Below, one piece after another: positions 17,943-27,809 of a DNA stretch of 64,000 bases; positions within the stretch are counted from its first letter, which is position 1; the number at the start of each line of letters is the position of its first letter. Both the position numbers and the translations under genes were made by a program. The stretch lies in assembly GCF_020169515.1 (NCBI RefSeq), contig NZ_JAHMHW010000005.1, positions 62,001-126,000 on the forward strand, read 5' to 3'. The notes below the pieces were generated by a model. That model worked only from the letters and a program-made list of their open reading frames with translations. It had not been told where the DNA came from and ran no database searches. This stretch comes from Paenibacillus vietnamensis (GTDB lineage Bacteria; Bacillota; Bacilli; Paenibacillales; Paenibacillaceae).

Positions 17943-19016
17943 ATGAAAACTTACAAGCTTGGCGTTGTCGGATTAGGAGAAGGCCGCAGCATTATGTCTG
18001 CCGCTTTAAGCAGCAAGCGATGGGAGCTTGCGATGGTGTGCGATATTAACCGGTCGATGTGCGAGCTGCGCGCCGAGGAATTCGGTTTCGACCGCTTCAC
18101 AACGGATTACAATACGCTGCTCGGCAATCCCGATATAGACGTCATAGCCATTTATACGCCTGATCAGCTGCATCTCTCCCACATTATTCAAGCGCTGGAG
18201 GCAGGCAAACACGTCATCTGCACGAAGCCGCTGCTCACTTCCCTGGATGGTTCGAACGAGCTGCTGGAAGCGGTGCGGAAGTCCGGCAAACGCGTATTCG
18301 TCGGGCAGAGCTCGCGCTTTTTCGAGCCGATGATCCGTCAGCGCGCGGATTTTGAGAACGGCCGGCACGGCGACGTACAAACGGTCGAAGCCCATTATAT
18401 TGCGGACAGCCGCTGGTTTCTGGACAAGCCTTGGAGCCGTCAGCGCGGCTTCAGCTGGATGTACAATTTTATGATCCATGCCGTCGATCTGGTCCGCTGG
18501 TATTTGCCCGGAGTGACCGAGGTGACGGGCTTCGGAACCGTGAGCGAAACGAGCCGCAGCTACGGCCTCGACACCTGGGATTCGATGCGCTTTCTCGTTC
18601 GCGACGATCAGGGCAGAATCGGCCAAATTTCCGGCAGCTATACGCTGCCATCGCTCGGCTCCGAGGTCGAGCCCGGTATCGAATGTGTCATCCGGGGCAC
18701 GAATGGTACCTCGCGGGCGGAATATTCCAACCTTCGCTACCATACGCATTTTACCGGTGAAGGCAAAAAGACGTATTCCTACGAAGATATGCACGACTAC
18801 TACTTCCGTTTTGAGGGCAAAAGCCATCATGCGGGCGAATACCAGAACTATATCGAATATTTTGCGGAATGTCTCGATACAGGTACCGTACCGCTTCCGA
18901 ACGCAGATGAAGCTGTTCGGACGCTTGCCTTGATGGCGGCGATGGAACGGAGCATGAAGGAAGGCGGCAAGGTGATCCGCATCGAAGATATCATCCGGGA
19001 AAATACGCCGGTCTGA
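17943..19016 (+). CDS. Gfo/Idh/MocA family oxidoreductase, copy 1 of a paralogous pair
   Basis: A 357-residue dehydrogenase with the nucleotide-binding motif 'YKLGVVGLGEGRSIMSA', the family catalytic motif as 'ICTKPLLTSLDGS', and 'NFMIHAVDLVRWYLPGV' carrying the conserved His/Asp. GGGGGAAA precedes the ATG at 17943. It is expressed alone from promoter B, divergent from the AraC regulator, and ends at a bidirectional terminator. The gene at 50868 encodes a nearly identical protein. The substrate is unknown; a sugar released by the nearby glycosidases is inferred. Confidence 0.9.
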   Translation: MKTYKLGVVGLGEGRSIMSAALSSKRWELAMVCDINRSMCELRAEEFGFDRFTTDYNTLLGNPDIDVIAIYTPDQLHLSHIIQALEAGKHVICTKPLLTSLDGSNELLEAVRKSGKRVFVGQSSRFFEPMIRQRADFENGRHGDVQTVEAHYIADSRWFLDKPWSRQRGFSWMYNFMIHAVDLVRWYLPGVTEVTGFGTVSETSRSYGLDTWDSMRFLVRDDQGRIGQISGSYTLPSLGSEVEPGIECVIRGTNGTSRAEYSNLRYHTHFTGEGKKTYSYEDMHDYYFRFEGKSHHAGEYQNYIEYFAECLDTGTVPLPNADEAVRTLALMAAMERSMKEGGKVIRIEDIIRENTPV

Positions 19017-19040
19017 CATACATTCGAAGCTGGTTTAGAA

Positions 19041-19070
19041 CAGGCAAAGTCAACCAAGTGACTTTGCCTG
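19041..19070. terminator. Bidirectional terminator between convergent genes
   Basis: A perfect 12 bp stem, CAGGCAAAGTCA (19041-19052) with TGACTTTGCCTG (19059-19070), has a 6-base loop. It serves both the Gfo/Idh gene and the convergent response regulator. Confidence 0.8.
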
Positions 19071-19083
19071 TTCGCGTGCCTGC

Positions 19084-19860
19084 TTACTTTTTATGCTGTT
19101 CATTCAGGTACTCTTTGGGCGTGCATCCCACCATTTGCTTGAACACCCGGCTGAAATAGAACTGGTCGGGGTAACCGACCTGCTCTCCTGCTTCTTTGAC
19201 GGATAGATGAGAGTGATTGGCGAGCAGGTATTTGGCTTCATTGATGCGCAAGGCCATCAAATAGCGGGAAGGCGGCTCGCCCGTATGCTTGATGAACAGC
19301 TTGCTCAAATAGGATGCGTTGAAATTGAAATTACGGGCGATCTGCTCCAGGCTCACGTCCTTCCGGAAGTTGTCCCTAAGGAAGCTCTGCACTTTGCTTA
19401 CGATTTCCTCGGGGTTCATCCCCGGATTTTGCATGCCCTTCATATTTTTTTTGTAGGCGGATTCTTCTTGTTCGATTGTGGACTTAACCTTTGAAAGCAC
19501 CTGTCTGAGCTCATCTGCAGCGATCGGCTTCAGCAAATAGTCGGTCACGCCGAATTTCATCGCCTGTCGGGCATATTCAAAATCCGCGTAACCGCTAGTG
19601 ATGATTTTGCTTACCCGGGGGTGATACAGGTGCATTTGCCTGATCAGTTCCATGCCGTCCATAACCGGCATCCGGATATCCGTCACCAATACGTCGGGCT
19701 GACCTTCCTGGACGAGCTCGAGCGCTTCTTTCCCGTTTTGCACGGCACCGACGACTTTAATCGATTCGTCCAGTCCTTCCATTTTGCGGACCAGATTGTT
19801 GCGGATCAAATCTTCGTCTTCGGCTATAATAACCCTGATTTGTCTCGGTTCCTCCATCAT
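19084..19860 (-). CDS. Response regulator with AraC-type DNA-binding domain (YesN type, short form)
   Basis: A 258-residue regulator. The receiver has the acidic cluster 'IIAEDED', phospho-acceptor D61 in 'VLVTDIRMPVMDG' and the lysine in 'DYLLKPIAADE'. It is joined by a short linker to an AraC domain ('NASYLSKLFIKHTGEPPSRY' and 'QFYFSRVFKQMVGCTPKEY'). The kinase gene is 28 bases upstream in the same operon. It probably activates the divergent binding-protein gene at 21947, and perhaps the copy at 59802, whose promoter block is nearly the same. Confidence 0.93.
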   Translation of the reverse strand: MMEEPRQIRVIIAEDEDLIRNNLVRKMEGLDESIKVVGAVQNGKEALELVQEGQPDVLVTDIRMPVMDGMELIRQMHLYHPRVSKIITSGYADFEYARQAMKFGVTDYLLKPIAADELRQVLSKVKSTIEQEESAYKKNMKGMQNPGMNPEEIVSKVQSFLRDNFRKDVSLEQIARNFNFNASYLSKLFIKHTGEPPSRYLMALRINEAKYLLANHSHLSVKEAGEQVGYPDQFYFSRVFKQMVGCTPKEYLNEQHKK

Positions 19861-19888
19861 GATAACCTACTTTCAAAAGAATATGGGG

Positions 19889-21730
19889 CTATATCAATCC
19901 GCCGATAGCAACTGTGGCGCCTTCCCCGGGCCTGTTCTCGATCCGGAAAACGGTTTCGGTGCCAAACGTCAGCTTCATGCGGATATAAATGTTCAGCAGC
20001 CCCATTCCATCTAGCTTGAGCATCGGAATGGCATTCGTCTCGTCGATGTCCCGGATTTTGCCGTACAGGCGGTTCAGGCTGTCTTCGGAAAAGCCGTTCC
20101 CGTTGTCGGATACTTCAATCCGCCACCTGTCGTCTTCTATAATGCCGGCGATGCGAATGATCCAGGGAGGCTCCTGCTGCGTGCCGAATTTCAAAGCATT
20201 TTCGACGAGCGGCTGAACGATCAGCTTCGGACAATTCAGCTGCAAAATCCGGTCGTCGATATCGAGCTCGTACTGCAGCTTCCGGCCGTGACGGATCTGA
20301 TTGATTTCCAGAAACTTTTTTGTATGAAGCAGTTCGTCTTCCAGGCTGGAGACCGATTCGTCGGAAGAGATATACCTTAAAAAGCTGGACATGTTCTCCG
20401 TCATCGAGACGATTTGCTCGTTCATATTTTCCTCCGCCATTGCATGAATCGTTGCCAGCGTGTTATACAAAAAATGCGGATTCATTTGTGAATTGAGCGC
20501 AACCAGCTTGGCCTGCAGCTCTTGGGACTGCGCAAGCAGCAGCTCGTCCATCGATTGCTTCAGCTGAGCGTTCATCTTCAGGAACGACCAGTGCAGCTGA
20601 TCCAATTCATTCAAACCGCTGTTCAGCTCTTTGGGAGCCGTCTGGGTGCTGCCCAAGTTCTCAAGGCGCATATTCCGGACGGTGCGGTGAATTTTCATAA
20701 TCGGCAGCGTAATCCGCTTGGCGGCCACGAACGACAGAAAAATGGCGAACAACAGCAGAATGGCGGCAATAAGTACAACCCGCTTGGCAAAATCGACGAT
20801 CGGAGCAAGCAGCTCACTTTCGGATACGACGATCGTTGTATGCCAGCCCGTCACGTCCGATTGGTGGCTGGAGAGCAGCTCCTTCTCATTCGTAACCGGA
20901 TTCAGAACGGTGCTGAAGGAATTTTGAATATCGGCCTCCGTGCCGGTCCCGAGCCGGATATAGGCCGTGCGTTGCTCCGATGCTTCCTCTGCCGGATAGA
21001 CAATCCGCCCATCGTCGCCGTATACGATAACCTTTGCCCGATACGGGTTCTGCTGTTCGAAATCGATGGCGCTTTTAAAGACGCGGTTATAATACTGCTT
21101 CACTTCGACAATGCCCATCGGAGCGTTATAATTGTCATAGAAAAGCCGTAGGAGCGAGACGGAATACTGTTCCTCTCTGGACGAGATAAAGCGGGACATT
21201 TCTTTGTCGAGAACCTGCGGGCTGATGTATTTTCCTTTATTGTTCATGACGGTTTGGAACCACGGCTTATCCTCGGGATTGTAGGTTCGCGCTCCGTTGT
21301 CAAAGCCGTTGCCGTACGCTTTATTTTTGAAATCATAAAGGTAGAGCTGCGCGACAGGCCTCGAGGGCCCGATGGCTGCGGTCAATATTTCAGACAGCTC
21401 CTTGGCGCTTTCAACCTGGATGCCTGCGGGCGGACCTCCAACAGAGCTTGCTGGAGACGACGTTTCTATCCCGGACATATATTTTTTAAAATTGTTTTTG
21501 ATCAAATTGGAGTACATCACATCAAGCGACACATCGTTCATTTTCGTAATTTCGGAATCGATCTGCTCTTGCATGGACCGCCCCATACTGCCTAGCGAAT
21601 CGGTTGCGCCAGCCCGGAGCAGGTCGGATGCCCACCAGTAAAACCAGATGACCAAAACCGCGAAAAAAACGATAATAATAAGCGAGTAAGTCATGAACAA
21701 TATCGATTGAATGTTGCGGAATTTATTCAC
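19889..21730 (-). CDS. Sensor histidine kinase (YesM type)
   Basis: A 613-residue membrane sensor. One helix near residues 10-32 and a second near 300-320 ('VVLIAAILLLFAIFLSFVAA') flank an extracellular Cache-like domain. Then come a HAMP linker, the H-box 'NSQMNPHFLYNTLATIHAMA' with the phospho-acceptor His near residue 417, and the ATP-binding motifs 'VSDNGNGF' and 'DGMGLLNIYIRM'. The start is GTG, with GGAGGAG 7 bases upstream. It forms an operon with the response regulator and reads away from the importer it probably controls. Confidence 0.92.
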   Translation of the reverse strand: MNKFRNIQSILFMTYSLIIIVFFAVLVIWFYWWASDLLRAGATDSLGSMGRSMQEQIDSEITKMNDVSLDVMYSNLIKNNFKKYMSGIETSSPASSVGGPPAGIQVESAKELSEILTAAIGPSRPVAQLYLYDFKNKAYGNGFDNGARTYNPEDKPWFQTVMNNKGKYISPQVLDKEMSRFISSREEQYSVSLLRLFYDNYNAPMGIVEVKQYYNRVFKSAIDFEQQNPYRAKVIVYGDDGRIVYPAEEASEQRTAYIRLGTGTEADIQNSFSTVLNPVTNEKELLSSHQSDVTGWHTTIVVSESELLAPIVDFAKRVVLIAAILLLFAIFLSFVAAKRITLPIMKIHRTVRNMRLENLGSTQTAPKELNSGLNELDQLHWSFLKMNAQLKQSMDELLLAQSQELQAKLVALNSQMNPHFLYNTLATIHAMAEENMNEQIVSMTENMSSFLRYISSDESVSSLEDELLHTKKFLEINQIRHGRKLQYELDIDDRILQLNCPKLIVQPLVENALKFGTQQEPPWIIRIAGIIEDDRWRIEVSDNGNGFSEDSLNRLYGKIRDIDETNAIPMLKLDGMGLLNIYIRMKLTFGTETVFRIENRPGEGATVAIGGLI

Positions 21731-21794
21731 TGGCGTCTCCTCCGGGAGCTGTCTTTAGCCAAACTTAACTGTATTGTCCATCTCGCCAGGTCAT

Positions 21795-21892
21795 TTGTCA
21801 AAGGCTTTTTGAAAACGCATTCGGTAAAATAAAGACAAAAAATGAATCCGTTTTCTCCATGGAAGATCAGGGTTTCGGATTTTATAATGAGG
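21795..21892 (+). promoter_or_regulatory. Regulated promoter of the binding-protein operon, copy 1
   Basis: This 98 bp block matches the block at 59651-59748 without gaps and with only about a dozen differences. It holds the AT-rich motif TTGTCAAAGGCTTTTTGAAA, the palindrome TCCATGGA (21856-21863) at the -35 position, and TATAAT at 21883-21888. There is no canonical -35 box, which fits dependence on an activator, probably the adjacent response regulator. Confidence 0.7.
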
Positions 21893-21905
21893 ACGAAAAC
21901 TTCAA

Positions 21906-21919
21906 TGTAAGCGAATTCA
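21906..21919 (+). promoter_or_regulatory. cre-like site just after the promoter
   Basis: TGTAAGCGAATTCA matches TGWAANCGNTNWCA except at position 10. It begins about 18 bp after the -10 box, where CcpA binding would block transcription. The equivalent place in the second copy (59760) also carries such a site. Confidence 0.5.
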
Positions 21920-21946
21920 ACAACGATCATGAAGGAGACAGACAGG

Positions 21947-23266
21947 ATGAACAGAAAGGCTTTAACAATGACCGTGTTACTGCTGGCTATTGCCCTTGTT
22001 ACGGGCTGCGGCGGAAACGGCCCGGGAAATGAACAGAATGGGGAAACGACAGGCAAACAAAACATTACGCTGACCTATCTCGCAAGCCAAGGCTGGATAT
22101 ACAATGCCGAAATGGAGCTCGCCAAAAAGTTCGAGGAGCAGACGGGAATCAAGATCGACTATCAGATCATTCCCGCCGACCAGTATTTCAATGTACTGAA
22201 AACAAAGCTGAACGCGAAGGAAGGTCCCGACATCTTCGGCGGCCAAAGCGGCAAAAGCGAAATCAGCCTCAACTACAACGTAAAAGAAAATGCCGTCGAC
22301 CTGAGCGATCAGGAATGGACGAAACGTATTGATCCGCTCTCTCTCGAGACGGCGACCCTGGACGGCAAAGTATACGCGCAGACGATTTGGGATACGGGCA
22401 ACAGCTTCGTTATGGTCTACAATAAGAAGATTTTCGCTGAGCTCGGCCTGACCGTGCCGAAAACGTATGAGGAGCTGAAGCAGGCTTCCTTGAAAATTAA
22501 GGAATCCGGAGTGACGCCGATTTACGAGCCGATCGCGGACGGCTGGCACCATGTGATGTGGCTGGCGGAGCCGGGCCCGAGATACGACGAACTTACGCCA
22601 GGCCTATATGACGACTTGAACGCCAACAAAAAGAAATTCGCGGACGATCCGTCGATGCTGAATGCGCTGACCCAATTGAAAGAAATTTACGATCTCGGAT
22701 TTTTTGGTGACAATACCTTCTCGGATACGGGCGCAGGTACGACGAACAAGCTTGCGAGCGGCGAATTCGCGATGGCGCTTTCCGCCCAGAGCATCGTAGG
22801 CGATGTCGTGAAAGCGAATCCGGAAATGAAGGAAGAGGACTTCGGCTACTTCGTTCTGCCGATTGCCGACAACCAATTCTATTATATTAACCCGGGCGGC
22901 CCTAGCAAATTCGTCTATTCGCAAGGCAAGCATCTCGAGGCGGCCAAGCAATATCTCGACTTTCTGGCACAGCCGGAAAATCTTCAATATTTGCTCGACA
23001 ATACGAAGGAATTCACCAATCTGAACTTCACGGGGCTGACGGACAAATATACCGATGCGCAAAAGGATATGTTCGCAGCCTATCCGAAGAAAGGTACGGA
23101 TATTCAAAATGTTGTGAGCTACGTGAATGCACAGTGGATGGATATCGGGAAAGATATTTCCGCGATGCTGGCAAACTCGATGGAGCCGGCCGACATATTG
23201 AAAAACATCGACAAGCGCAGAGCGGAAATGGCTAAAGTGGCGAAGGATCCGGCCTGGTCCGAGTAA
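21947..23266 (+). CDS. Sugar-binding lipoprotein of a CUT1 ABC importer, copy 1
   Basis: A 439-residue lipoprotein. The signal peptide 'LTMTVLLLAIALVTGC' gives acylated C21. The mature part is a family 1 solute-binding protein ('AELGLTVPKTYEELKQASLK', 'GEFAMALSAQSIVGDVVKAN'). The start is the ATG at 21947 with GAAGGAGA at 21931-21938; an ATG 18 bases earlier lies in front of that site. Two permease genes follow directly. A closely related binding protein without permeases is at 59802. Confidence 0.93.
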   Translation: MNRKALTMTVLLLAIALVTGCGGNGPGNEQNGETTGKQNITLTYLASQGWIYNAEMELAKKFEEQTGIKIDYQIIPADQYFNVLKTKLNAKEGPDIFGGQSGKSEISLNYNVKENAVDLSDQEWTKRIDPLSLETATLDGKVYAQTIWDTGNSFVMVYNKKIFAELGLTVPKTYEELKQASLKIKESGVTPIYEPIADGWHHVMWLAEPGPRYDELTPGLYDDLNANKKKFADDPSMLNALTQLKEIYDLGFFGDNTFSDTGAGTTNKLASGEFAMALSAQSIVGDVVKANPEMKEEDFGYFVLPIADNQFYYINPGGPSKFVYSQGKHLEAAKQYLDFLAQPENLQYLLDNTKEFTNLNFTGLTDKYTDAQKDMFAAYPKKGTDIQNVVSYVNAQWMDIGKDISAMLANSMEPADILKNIDKRRAEMAKVAKDPAWSE

Positions 23267-23311
23267 CAGGGCCGAGTAACAAGGCCGAAAAAAAGGAGAG
23301 GGGATGAATGT

Positions 23312-24187
23312 ATGGTAAGGAATAAAATTTATCCGTCCTATTTTACTTGGGGTACGCTTGCCTTTTATTCGATCTTCTTTATTGTACCGAGTCTGATGGG
23401 CTTCTACTATTCTTTCACAGACTGGAACAGCTACTCCGATGCGATCCATTTCATCGGTCTCGACAACTTCAAGGTGATGTTTTCCGCCGATGAGAATTAC
23501 GTCAGCTTCATCGTTAATACGGTCAATTTTACGATATCGACCGTAATTTTGAAGACGGTGCTCGGTCTGGCCTTTGCCCTGATCCTGAATGAAGGCATCC
23601 GTATGAAAGGGTTTCACCGGGTCATGCTCTTCATGCCGTCGATCGTGCCGATGCTGGTCGTGGGGCTCATCTTCAAGTCGATCCTGAATCCGGCGACCGG
23701 GCTGCTCAATGAAACGCTGCGTTATATCGGGCTGGACGTCCTGACGCAAAAATGGCTGGTGGACGCGAACTGGGCGTTCAAATCCATTATCGCAGTCGAC
23801 ACGTGGAAGGGCGTCGGCTACATCATGATTATTTTGCTTGCCGGGCTGCAGTCTATCGATAAATCCTACTACGAGGCTGCAGAAATCGACGGGGCAAGCG
23901 GCTGGCATAAATTGAAATACATCACCGTTCCGCTGCTTATGCCGGCGCTGGCCGTCACCACGGTGCTGAACATGCTGCACGGCTTGAAGGTGTTCGAGGT
24001 CGTCTACGTCTTGACGAATGGCGGGCCGGGCTATGCGACGGACGTGCTGTATACCGCTATCTTCAAAGAGTTTTCGATGGGCCGCTACGGGGTGGGAACC
24101 GCTTTGTCCTCGATGCTGTTCCTGTTCATGACGATTATCGGTTACTTTATTATCCGGCTAATGGCCAAGGAAGGAGCGCGTGAGTAA
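23312..24187 (+). CDS. Sugar ABC transporter permease, MalF/UgpA type
   Basis: A 291-residue CUT1 permease with six predicted helices. The first is 'AFYSIFFIVPSLMGFYYSF', and the EAA loop is 'YYEAAEIDGASGWHKLKYIT'. AAGGAGAGG precedes several ATGs, of which 23312 begins the family-like sequence. Its last base overlaps the ATG of the next permease. It pairs with the MalG-type protein and the lipoprotein at 21947; the ATPase must come from another locus. Confidence 0.92.
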   Translation: MVRNKIYPSYFTWGTLAFYSIFFIVPSLMGFYYSFTDWNSYSDAIHFIGLDNFKVMFSADENYVSFIVNTVNFTISTVILKTVLGLAFALILNEGIRMKGFHRVMLFMPSIVPMLVVGLIFKSILNPATGLLNETLRYIGLDVLTQKWLVDANWAFKSIIAVDTWKGVGYIMIILLAGLQSIDKSYYEAAEIDGASGWHKLKYITVPLLMPALAVTTVLNMLHGLKVFEVVYVLTNGGPGYATDVLYTAIFKEFSMGRYGVGTALSSMLFLFMTIIGYFIIRLMAKEGARE

Positions 24188-25008
24188 TGAAGAAGAATCC
24201 CGTGCAATTTGTGCTGAAAAATAGCTTTGCCTGGGTACTGAGCATCATCATGTTCATTCCGCTCCTGCTTATTGTGGTCAATTCCTTCAAGGACCGGGTC
24301 GGGGCGAACTCGATGAGCATGTCGCTGCCGAAGACGCTGCATTGGAGCAACTTTGCCACCGTCATCGAGGAAGGGAAGCTGGTACAATCTTTTTTCAACA
24401 GCTTGTTTTATACGTCGGCTTCCACGGTGCTCGGCATCGCACTATCCTCGATCGCGGCTTATATTTTTGCCAGAAACGCCACGAAGCTGAACCGGTTTCT
24501 GTATTTCTTCATTATAATGGGCATCGCTATGCCGATTAACTTTGTGACGCTGACGAAGGTGATGCAGGTCACGAACCTTATGAACACACAGCTCGGAATT
24601 ATCATTTTGCTAGCCGTCATGTCGATTCCGTTCAGCGTGTTTCTGATTTACGGCTTCGTCAATTCCGTGCCGAGGGAGCTGGATGAAGCGGGAATCGTCG
24701 ACGGTTGTCCGCCGCTCCGGCTGTTCTACAGCATCATCCTGCCGCTGCTGACTCCCGTCATCGTGACGGTCGGCATTTTGAATTTCATGGGCGCCTGGAA
24801 CGACTTTGTTCTGCCGCTGTACTACTTGAACGACACGGCCAAATGGCCGATGACGCTTGCGGTCTACAATTTCTTCGGAAGATTCCAGGTGAACTGGAAT
24901 CTGGTATCGGCCGATATCGTGCTGACGACGCTGCCGGTCATCGTCATTTATTTGCTTGGACAGCGGTATATCATTTCCGGCATGACGTCAGGTTCGGTCA
25001 AAGGATAA
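24187..25008 (+). CDS. Sugar ABC transporter permease, MalG/UgpE type
   Basis: A 273-residue CUT1 permease. It shows an early helix 'WVLSIIMFIPLLLIVVNSF' and the EAA loop 'ELDEAGIVDGCPPLRLFYSI'. The end 'GQRYIISGMTSGSVKG' is typical of MalG-like proteins. It starts in the overlap TAATG with the preceding permease. The GH95 gene follows 57 bases later, which links transport with intracellular cleavage of fucosylated or galactosylated oligosaccharides. Confidence 0.92.
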   Translation: MKKNPVQFVLKNSFAWVLSIIMFIPLLLIVVNSFKDRVGANSMSMSLPKTLHWSNFATVIEEGKLVQSFFNSLFYTSASTVLGIALSSIAAYIFARNATKLNRFLYFFIIMGIAMPINFVTLTKVMQVTNLMNTQLGIIILLAVMSIPFSVFLIYGFVNSVPRELDEAGIVDGCPPLRLFYSIILPLLTPVIVTVGILNFMGAWNDFVLPLYYLNDTAKWPMTLAVYNFFGRFQVNWNLVSADIVLTTLPVIVIYLLGQRYIISGMTSGSVKG

Positions 25009-25065
25009 AAAAACTCCGCAGGCGCTGCTTAGGCGGGAAGAAGAAGAGGCATGGGAGGCAAAAGG

Positions 25066-27486
25066 ATGAAGCTTCAATACGACAAGCCGGCGTCCTTATG
25101 GACGGAAGCGCTGCCAATCGGCAACGGCAGGCTTGGAGCGATGATATTCGGCGGGGCGGATTTGGAGAGGATCCAGCTGAATGAAGATACGTTATGGTCC
25201 GGCGGACCAAGGGATTGGAACAACCCGAAGGCGAAGGAGGCGCTGCCGGAAATCCGGAAGCTGATTGCCGAAGGCCGGCACAAAGAGGCGGAAGCGTTAA
25301 GCAAAGCTTCGATGATGGGCCCCTACACGCAGACGTATATGCCGCTTGGCGACCTTCACATCCGTTTCTACCATGGAAATATCGTCTCTAGTTACCGGAG
25401 GGAGCTGGATTTGGCGGACGGAGCGGCCCGTACGGCTTACCGGGTCGGAGGCGTGGAGTATACGAGAGAGGTATTCGCGTCGTATCCCGACCAGGTTGTT
25501 ATCGTTCATTTAAAGGCGGGCCGGGAAGGGCTGCTGAGCTTTAAAGCGAGTCTTTCAAGTCCGCTGCGCTCGTCCCAAACCGCATCGGACGGCGCATTGC
25601 TGCTGAGAGGGCGCTGCCCGGAATACGTAGCTCCCAATTATTGCGACATCCCCGAGCCTATCGTATACGGAGCGGAGGATGCGACTTCCGCGATGCGGTT
25701 CGAGTGCAGGCTGCAGGTACGGCTGGAAGGCCCCGGCACTTGGCGGATCGACGGCGACGGCCTACATGTAGACGGTGCAGCATCCGCGATTTTGTATTTT
25801 ACCGCGGCAACGAGCTTTAACGGCTTCGACCGCTGCCCGGGCACCGGCGGGCTGGAGCCGGGTCCGATAGCCGAGCGGCAGATGAATGCCGCGCTGGCGA
25901 AGCCGTATGCGGATCTGAGGCAGGCGCATGCCGGCGATCACGCCTCGCTGTTCGGCAGAGTCCGGTTCCGCTTGGGGGATTCCGTCGCCCCGGAGGCGCT
26001 GACGACCGACCGCCGCATTGCGGAATACGGCGCGCAGGATCCGAGGCTGGTGGAGCTGCTTTTCCATTACGGGCGATACCTGATGATCGCTTCCTCCAGA
26101 GCCGGCACCCAGCCCGCTAATCTTCAGGGCATCTGGAGCCATGAGGCGAGACCGGTCTGGAGCTGCAATTATACATTGAATATTAATGCACAGATGAATT
26201 ATTGGCCCGCGGAAAATTGCAACCTGTCCGAATGCCATGAGCCGCTGCTCCGCTTTATCCGGGATTTGGCGGAAACCGGGCGCCGGACGGCGGAGATCAA
26301 CTACGGCTGCCGCGGCTGGACGGCTCATCACAATTCGGATATTTGGCGGCAGTCCGCTCCTCCCGGCGATTACGGGCACGGCAATCCGCTGTGGGCCAAC
26401 TGGCCGATGGGCGGCGTCTGGCTGTGCGCGCATCTGTGGGAGCACTACCGGTTCGGCAAGGATAAGGGCTACCTCGCGAGCCATGCTTATCCGGTGATGA
26501 AGGAGGCGTCGTTGTTTTGCCTGGATTGGCTGTTCGAGGACGAAGAGGGCCGGCTTGTCACATCGCCTTCGACGTCGCCCGAGCACCGATTCAGGCTGGC
26601 GGACGGACGGACGCCGGCTCTTGGCAAGGCTTCGACGATGGATATGTCGCTGATCCGCGAGCTGCTGTCGAACTGCATCGAGGCGGCGGAGACGCTCGGC
26701 ATCGACGAAGAGCTGCGAAAGGAGTGGGCCGGGGCGCGTTCGAGGCTGCTGCCGATGCGGATCGGCAAGCACGGACAGCTGCAGGAGTGGTCCGAGGACT
26801 ATGACGATGAAGACCGGTATCACCGGCATGTCTCCCATCTTTACGATATTTACCCGGGAGAAGCTTTGACGCCGGAAGGCACCCCGGAGCTGTTCGAAGC
26901 GGCGCGCGTCTCGCTTGAGCGGCGCGGAGACGGCGGCACCGGCTGGAGCATCGGCTGGAAGGTGAACCTGTGGGCGCGCTTCCGCGACGGCAACCGCGCA
27001 TTCGGCCTGCTGACGGCTTTGCTGAAGCCGACGGTGGATGACGGCGGGAAAATCGATTTTGTAAGCGGAGGCGTGTACGCCAATCTGTTCGATGCGCACC
27101 CGCCGTTCCAGATCGACGGCAACTTCGGGGCGACGGCCGGCATTGCGGAGATGCTGCTGCAGTCGCATGGAGAAGCGATCCGCCTGCTGCCTGCGCTGCC
27201 GGACGTCTGGCCGGAAGGCGAGGTTAGCGGCCTTCGGGCGCGCAGCGGCTTCGAAGTCGGCATGATCTGGAAGGAAGGCGCGCTGTCGGAGGCGGAGATC
27301 GTTTCGCTCCACGGAGGGCTCTGCCGGATTCGTGCGGCGGGACGGTTCGCCGTCTTGTCGGAAGGCCGGGAGGTCGAAGCGGAAGTGGAAGCCGCCAATG
27401 GAGATGCTGCGGACCGGCAGCAACGGGTCATCGCTTTCCGGACTGAAGCGGGGAAATCCTACACGCTGTCCAGGCTGAATGATTGA
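25066..27486 (+). CDS. Glycoside hydrolase family 95 (alpha-L-fucosidase/alpha-L-galactosidase), second gene
   Basis: An 806-residue GH95 enzyme related to, but clearly different from, the one at 5524. It has '[20 protein letters not shown]', N372 and N374 in '[17 protein letters not shown]', E506 in '[11 protein letters not shown]', and D684 in '[16 protein letters not shown]'. The ATG at 25066 is chosen over 25051 because GGGAGG (25053-25058) sits 7 bases in front of it. There is no signal peptide. The difference in the segment after the NxN pair ('ENCNLSEC' against 'EVCGLGEC') may reflect different linkage or sugar. It is probably in the importer operon. Confidence 0.93.
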   Translation: MKLQYDKPASLWTEALPIGNGRLGAMIFGGADLERIQLNEDTLWSGGPRDWNNPKAKEALPEIRKLIAEGRHKEAEALSKASMMGPYTQTYMPLGDLHIRFYHGNIVSSYRRELDLADGAARTAYRVGGVEYTREVFASYPDQVVIVHLKAGREGLLSFKASLSSPLRSSQTASDGALLLRGRCPEYVAPNYCDIPEPIVYGAEDATSAMRFECRLQVRLEGPGTWRIDGDGLHVDGAASAILYFTAATSFNGFDRCPGTGGLEPGPIAERQMNAALAKPYADLRQAHAGDHASLFGRVRFRLGDSVAPEALTTDRRIAEYGAQDPRLVELLFHYGRYLMIASSRAGTQPANLQGIWSHEARPVWSCNYTLNINAQMNYWPAENCNLSECHEPLLRFIRDLAETGRRTAEINYGCRGWTAHHNSDIWRQSAPPGDYGHGNPLWANWPMGGVWLCAHLWEHYRFGKDKGYLASHAYPVMKEASLFCLDWLFEDEEGRLVTSPSTSPEHRFRLADGRTPALGKASTMDMSLIRELLSNCIEAAETLGIDEELRKEWAGARSRLLPMRIGKHGQLQEWSEDYDDEDRYHRHVSHLYDIYPGEALTPEGTPELFEAARVSLERRGDGGTGWSIGWKVNLWARFRDGNRAFGLLTALLKPTVDDGGKIDFVSGGVYANLFDAHPPFQIDGNFGATAGIAEMLLQSHGEAIRLLPALPDVWPEGEVSGLRARSGFEVGMIWKEGALSEAEIVSLHGGLCRIRAAGRFAVLSEGREVEAEVEAANGDAADRQQRVIAFRTEAGKSYTLSRLND

Positions 27487-27775
27487 GAGCGATTGAACGA
27501 TTGAACGATTGAACGACCGAACGTTTGAACGGTTGAGCTGCTTTTGAACCGTTAAGCTGCGGACGTCAGATCCGTTATTTCCTCTAAAGTTGACCATTTT
27601 GAGCTTTCGCGGACTCCAGATCCGTTAATGGGTCAAAAATGAGCTGATTTGAGCCTAATTTCGATCTATAACGGAAGGTGTGTCCGCCAGAACCGCGCTG
27701 GCGCCATTTTAGGAGAAATAACGGATCGCGGTCCGCGAATCTATCAAACGGTCGATCGTTCGGTCGGTTCAAGAA
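27487..27775. repeat. Intergenic repeats: 8 bp direct repeat run and a 'CCGTTATTTC' inverted family
   Basis: The first 50 bases repeat the unit GATTGAAC with growing divergence. From 27556 on, copies of CAGATCCGTTATTTCC (27568, 27610) alternate with inverted versions (ATAACGGAAGG near 27668, AAATAACGGATC near 27715). This makes a set of imperfect palindromes. No gene is seen. The repeats end just before the ribosome site of the nucleoside hydrolase gene. Confidence 0.65.
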
Positions 27776-27809
27776 ATAAAAAAGGATACCATAGGAGGTT
27801 AGCTCTAAC

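Noticed and set aside
25762..27597. Minus-strand open frame of 611 codons across the GH95 gene
   Set aside because: Shadow of a GC-rich gene in the opposite strand: Arg- and Pro-rich, without domains. The same holds for the other long antisense frames over GH78, GH20-like and binding-protein genes.
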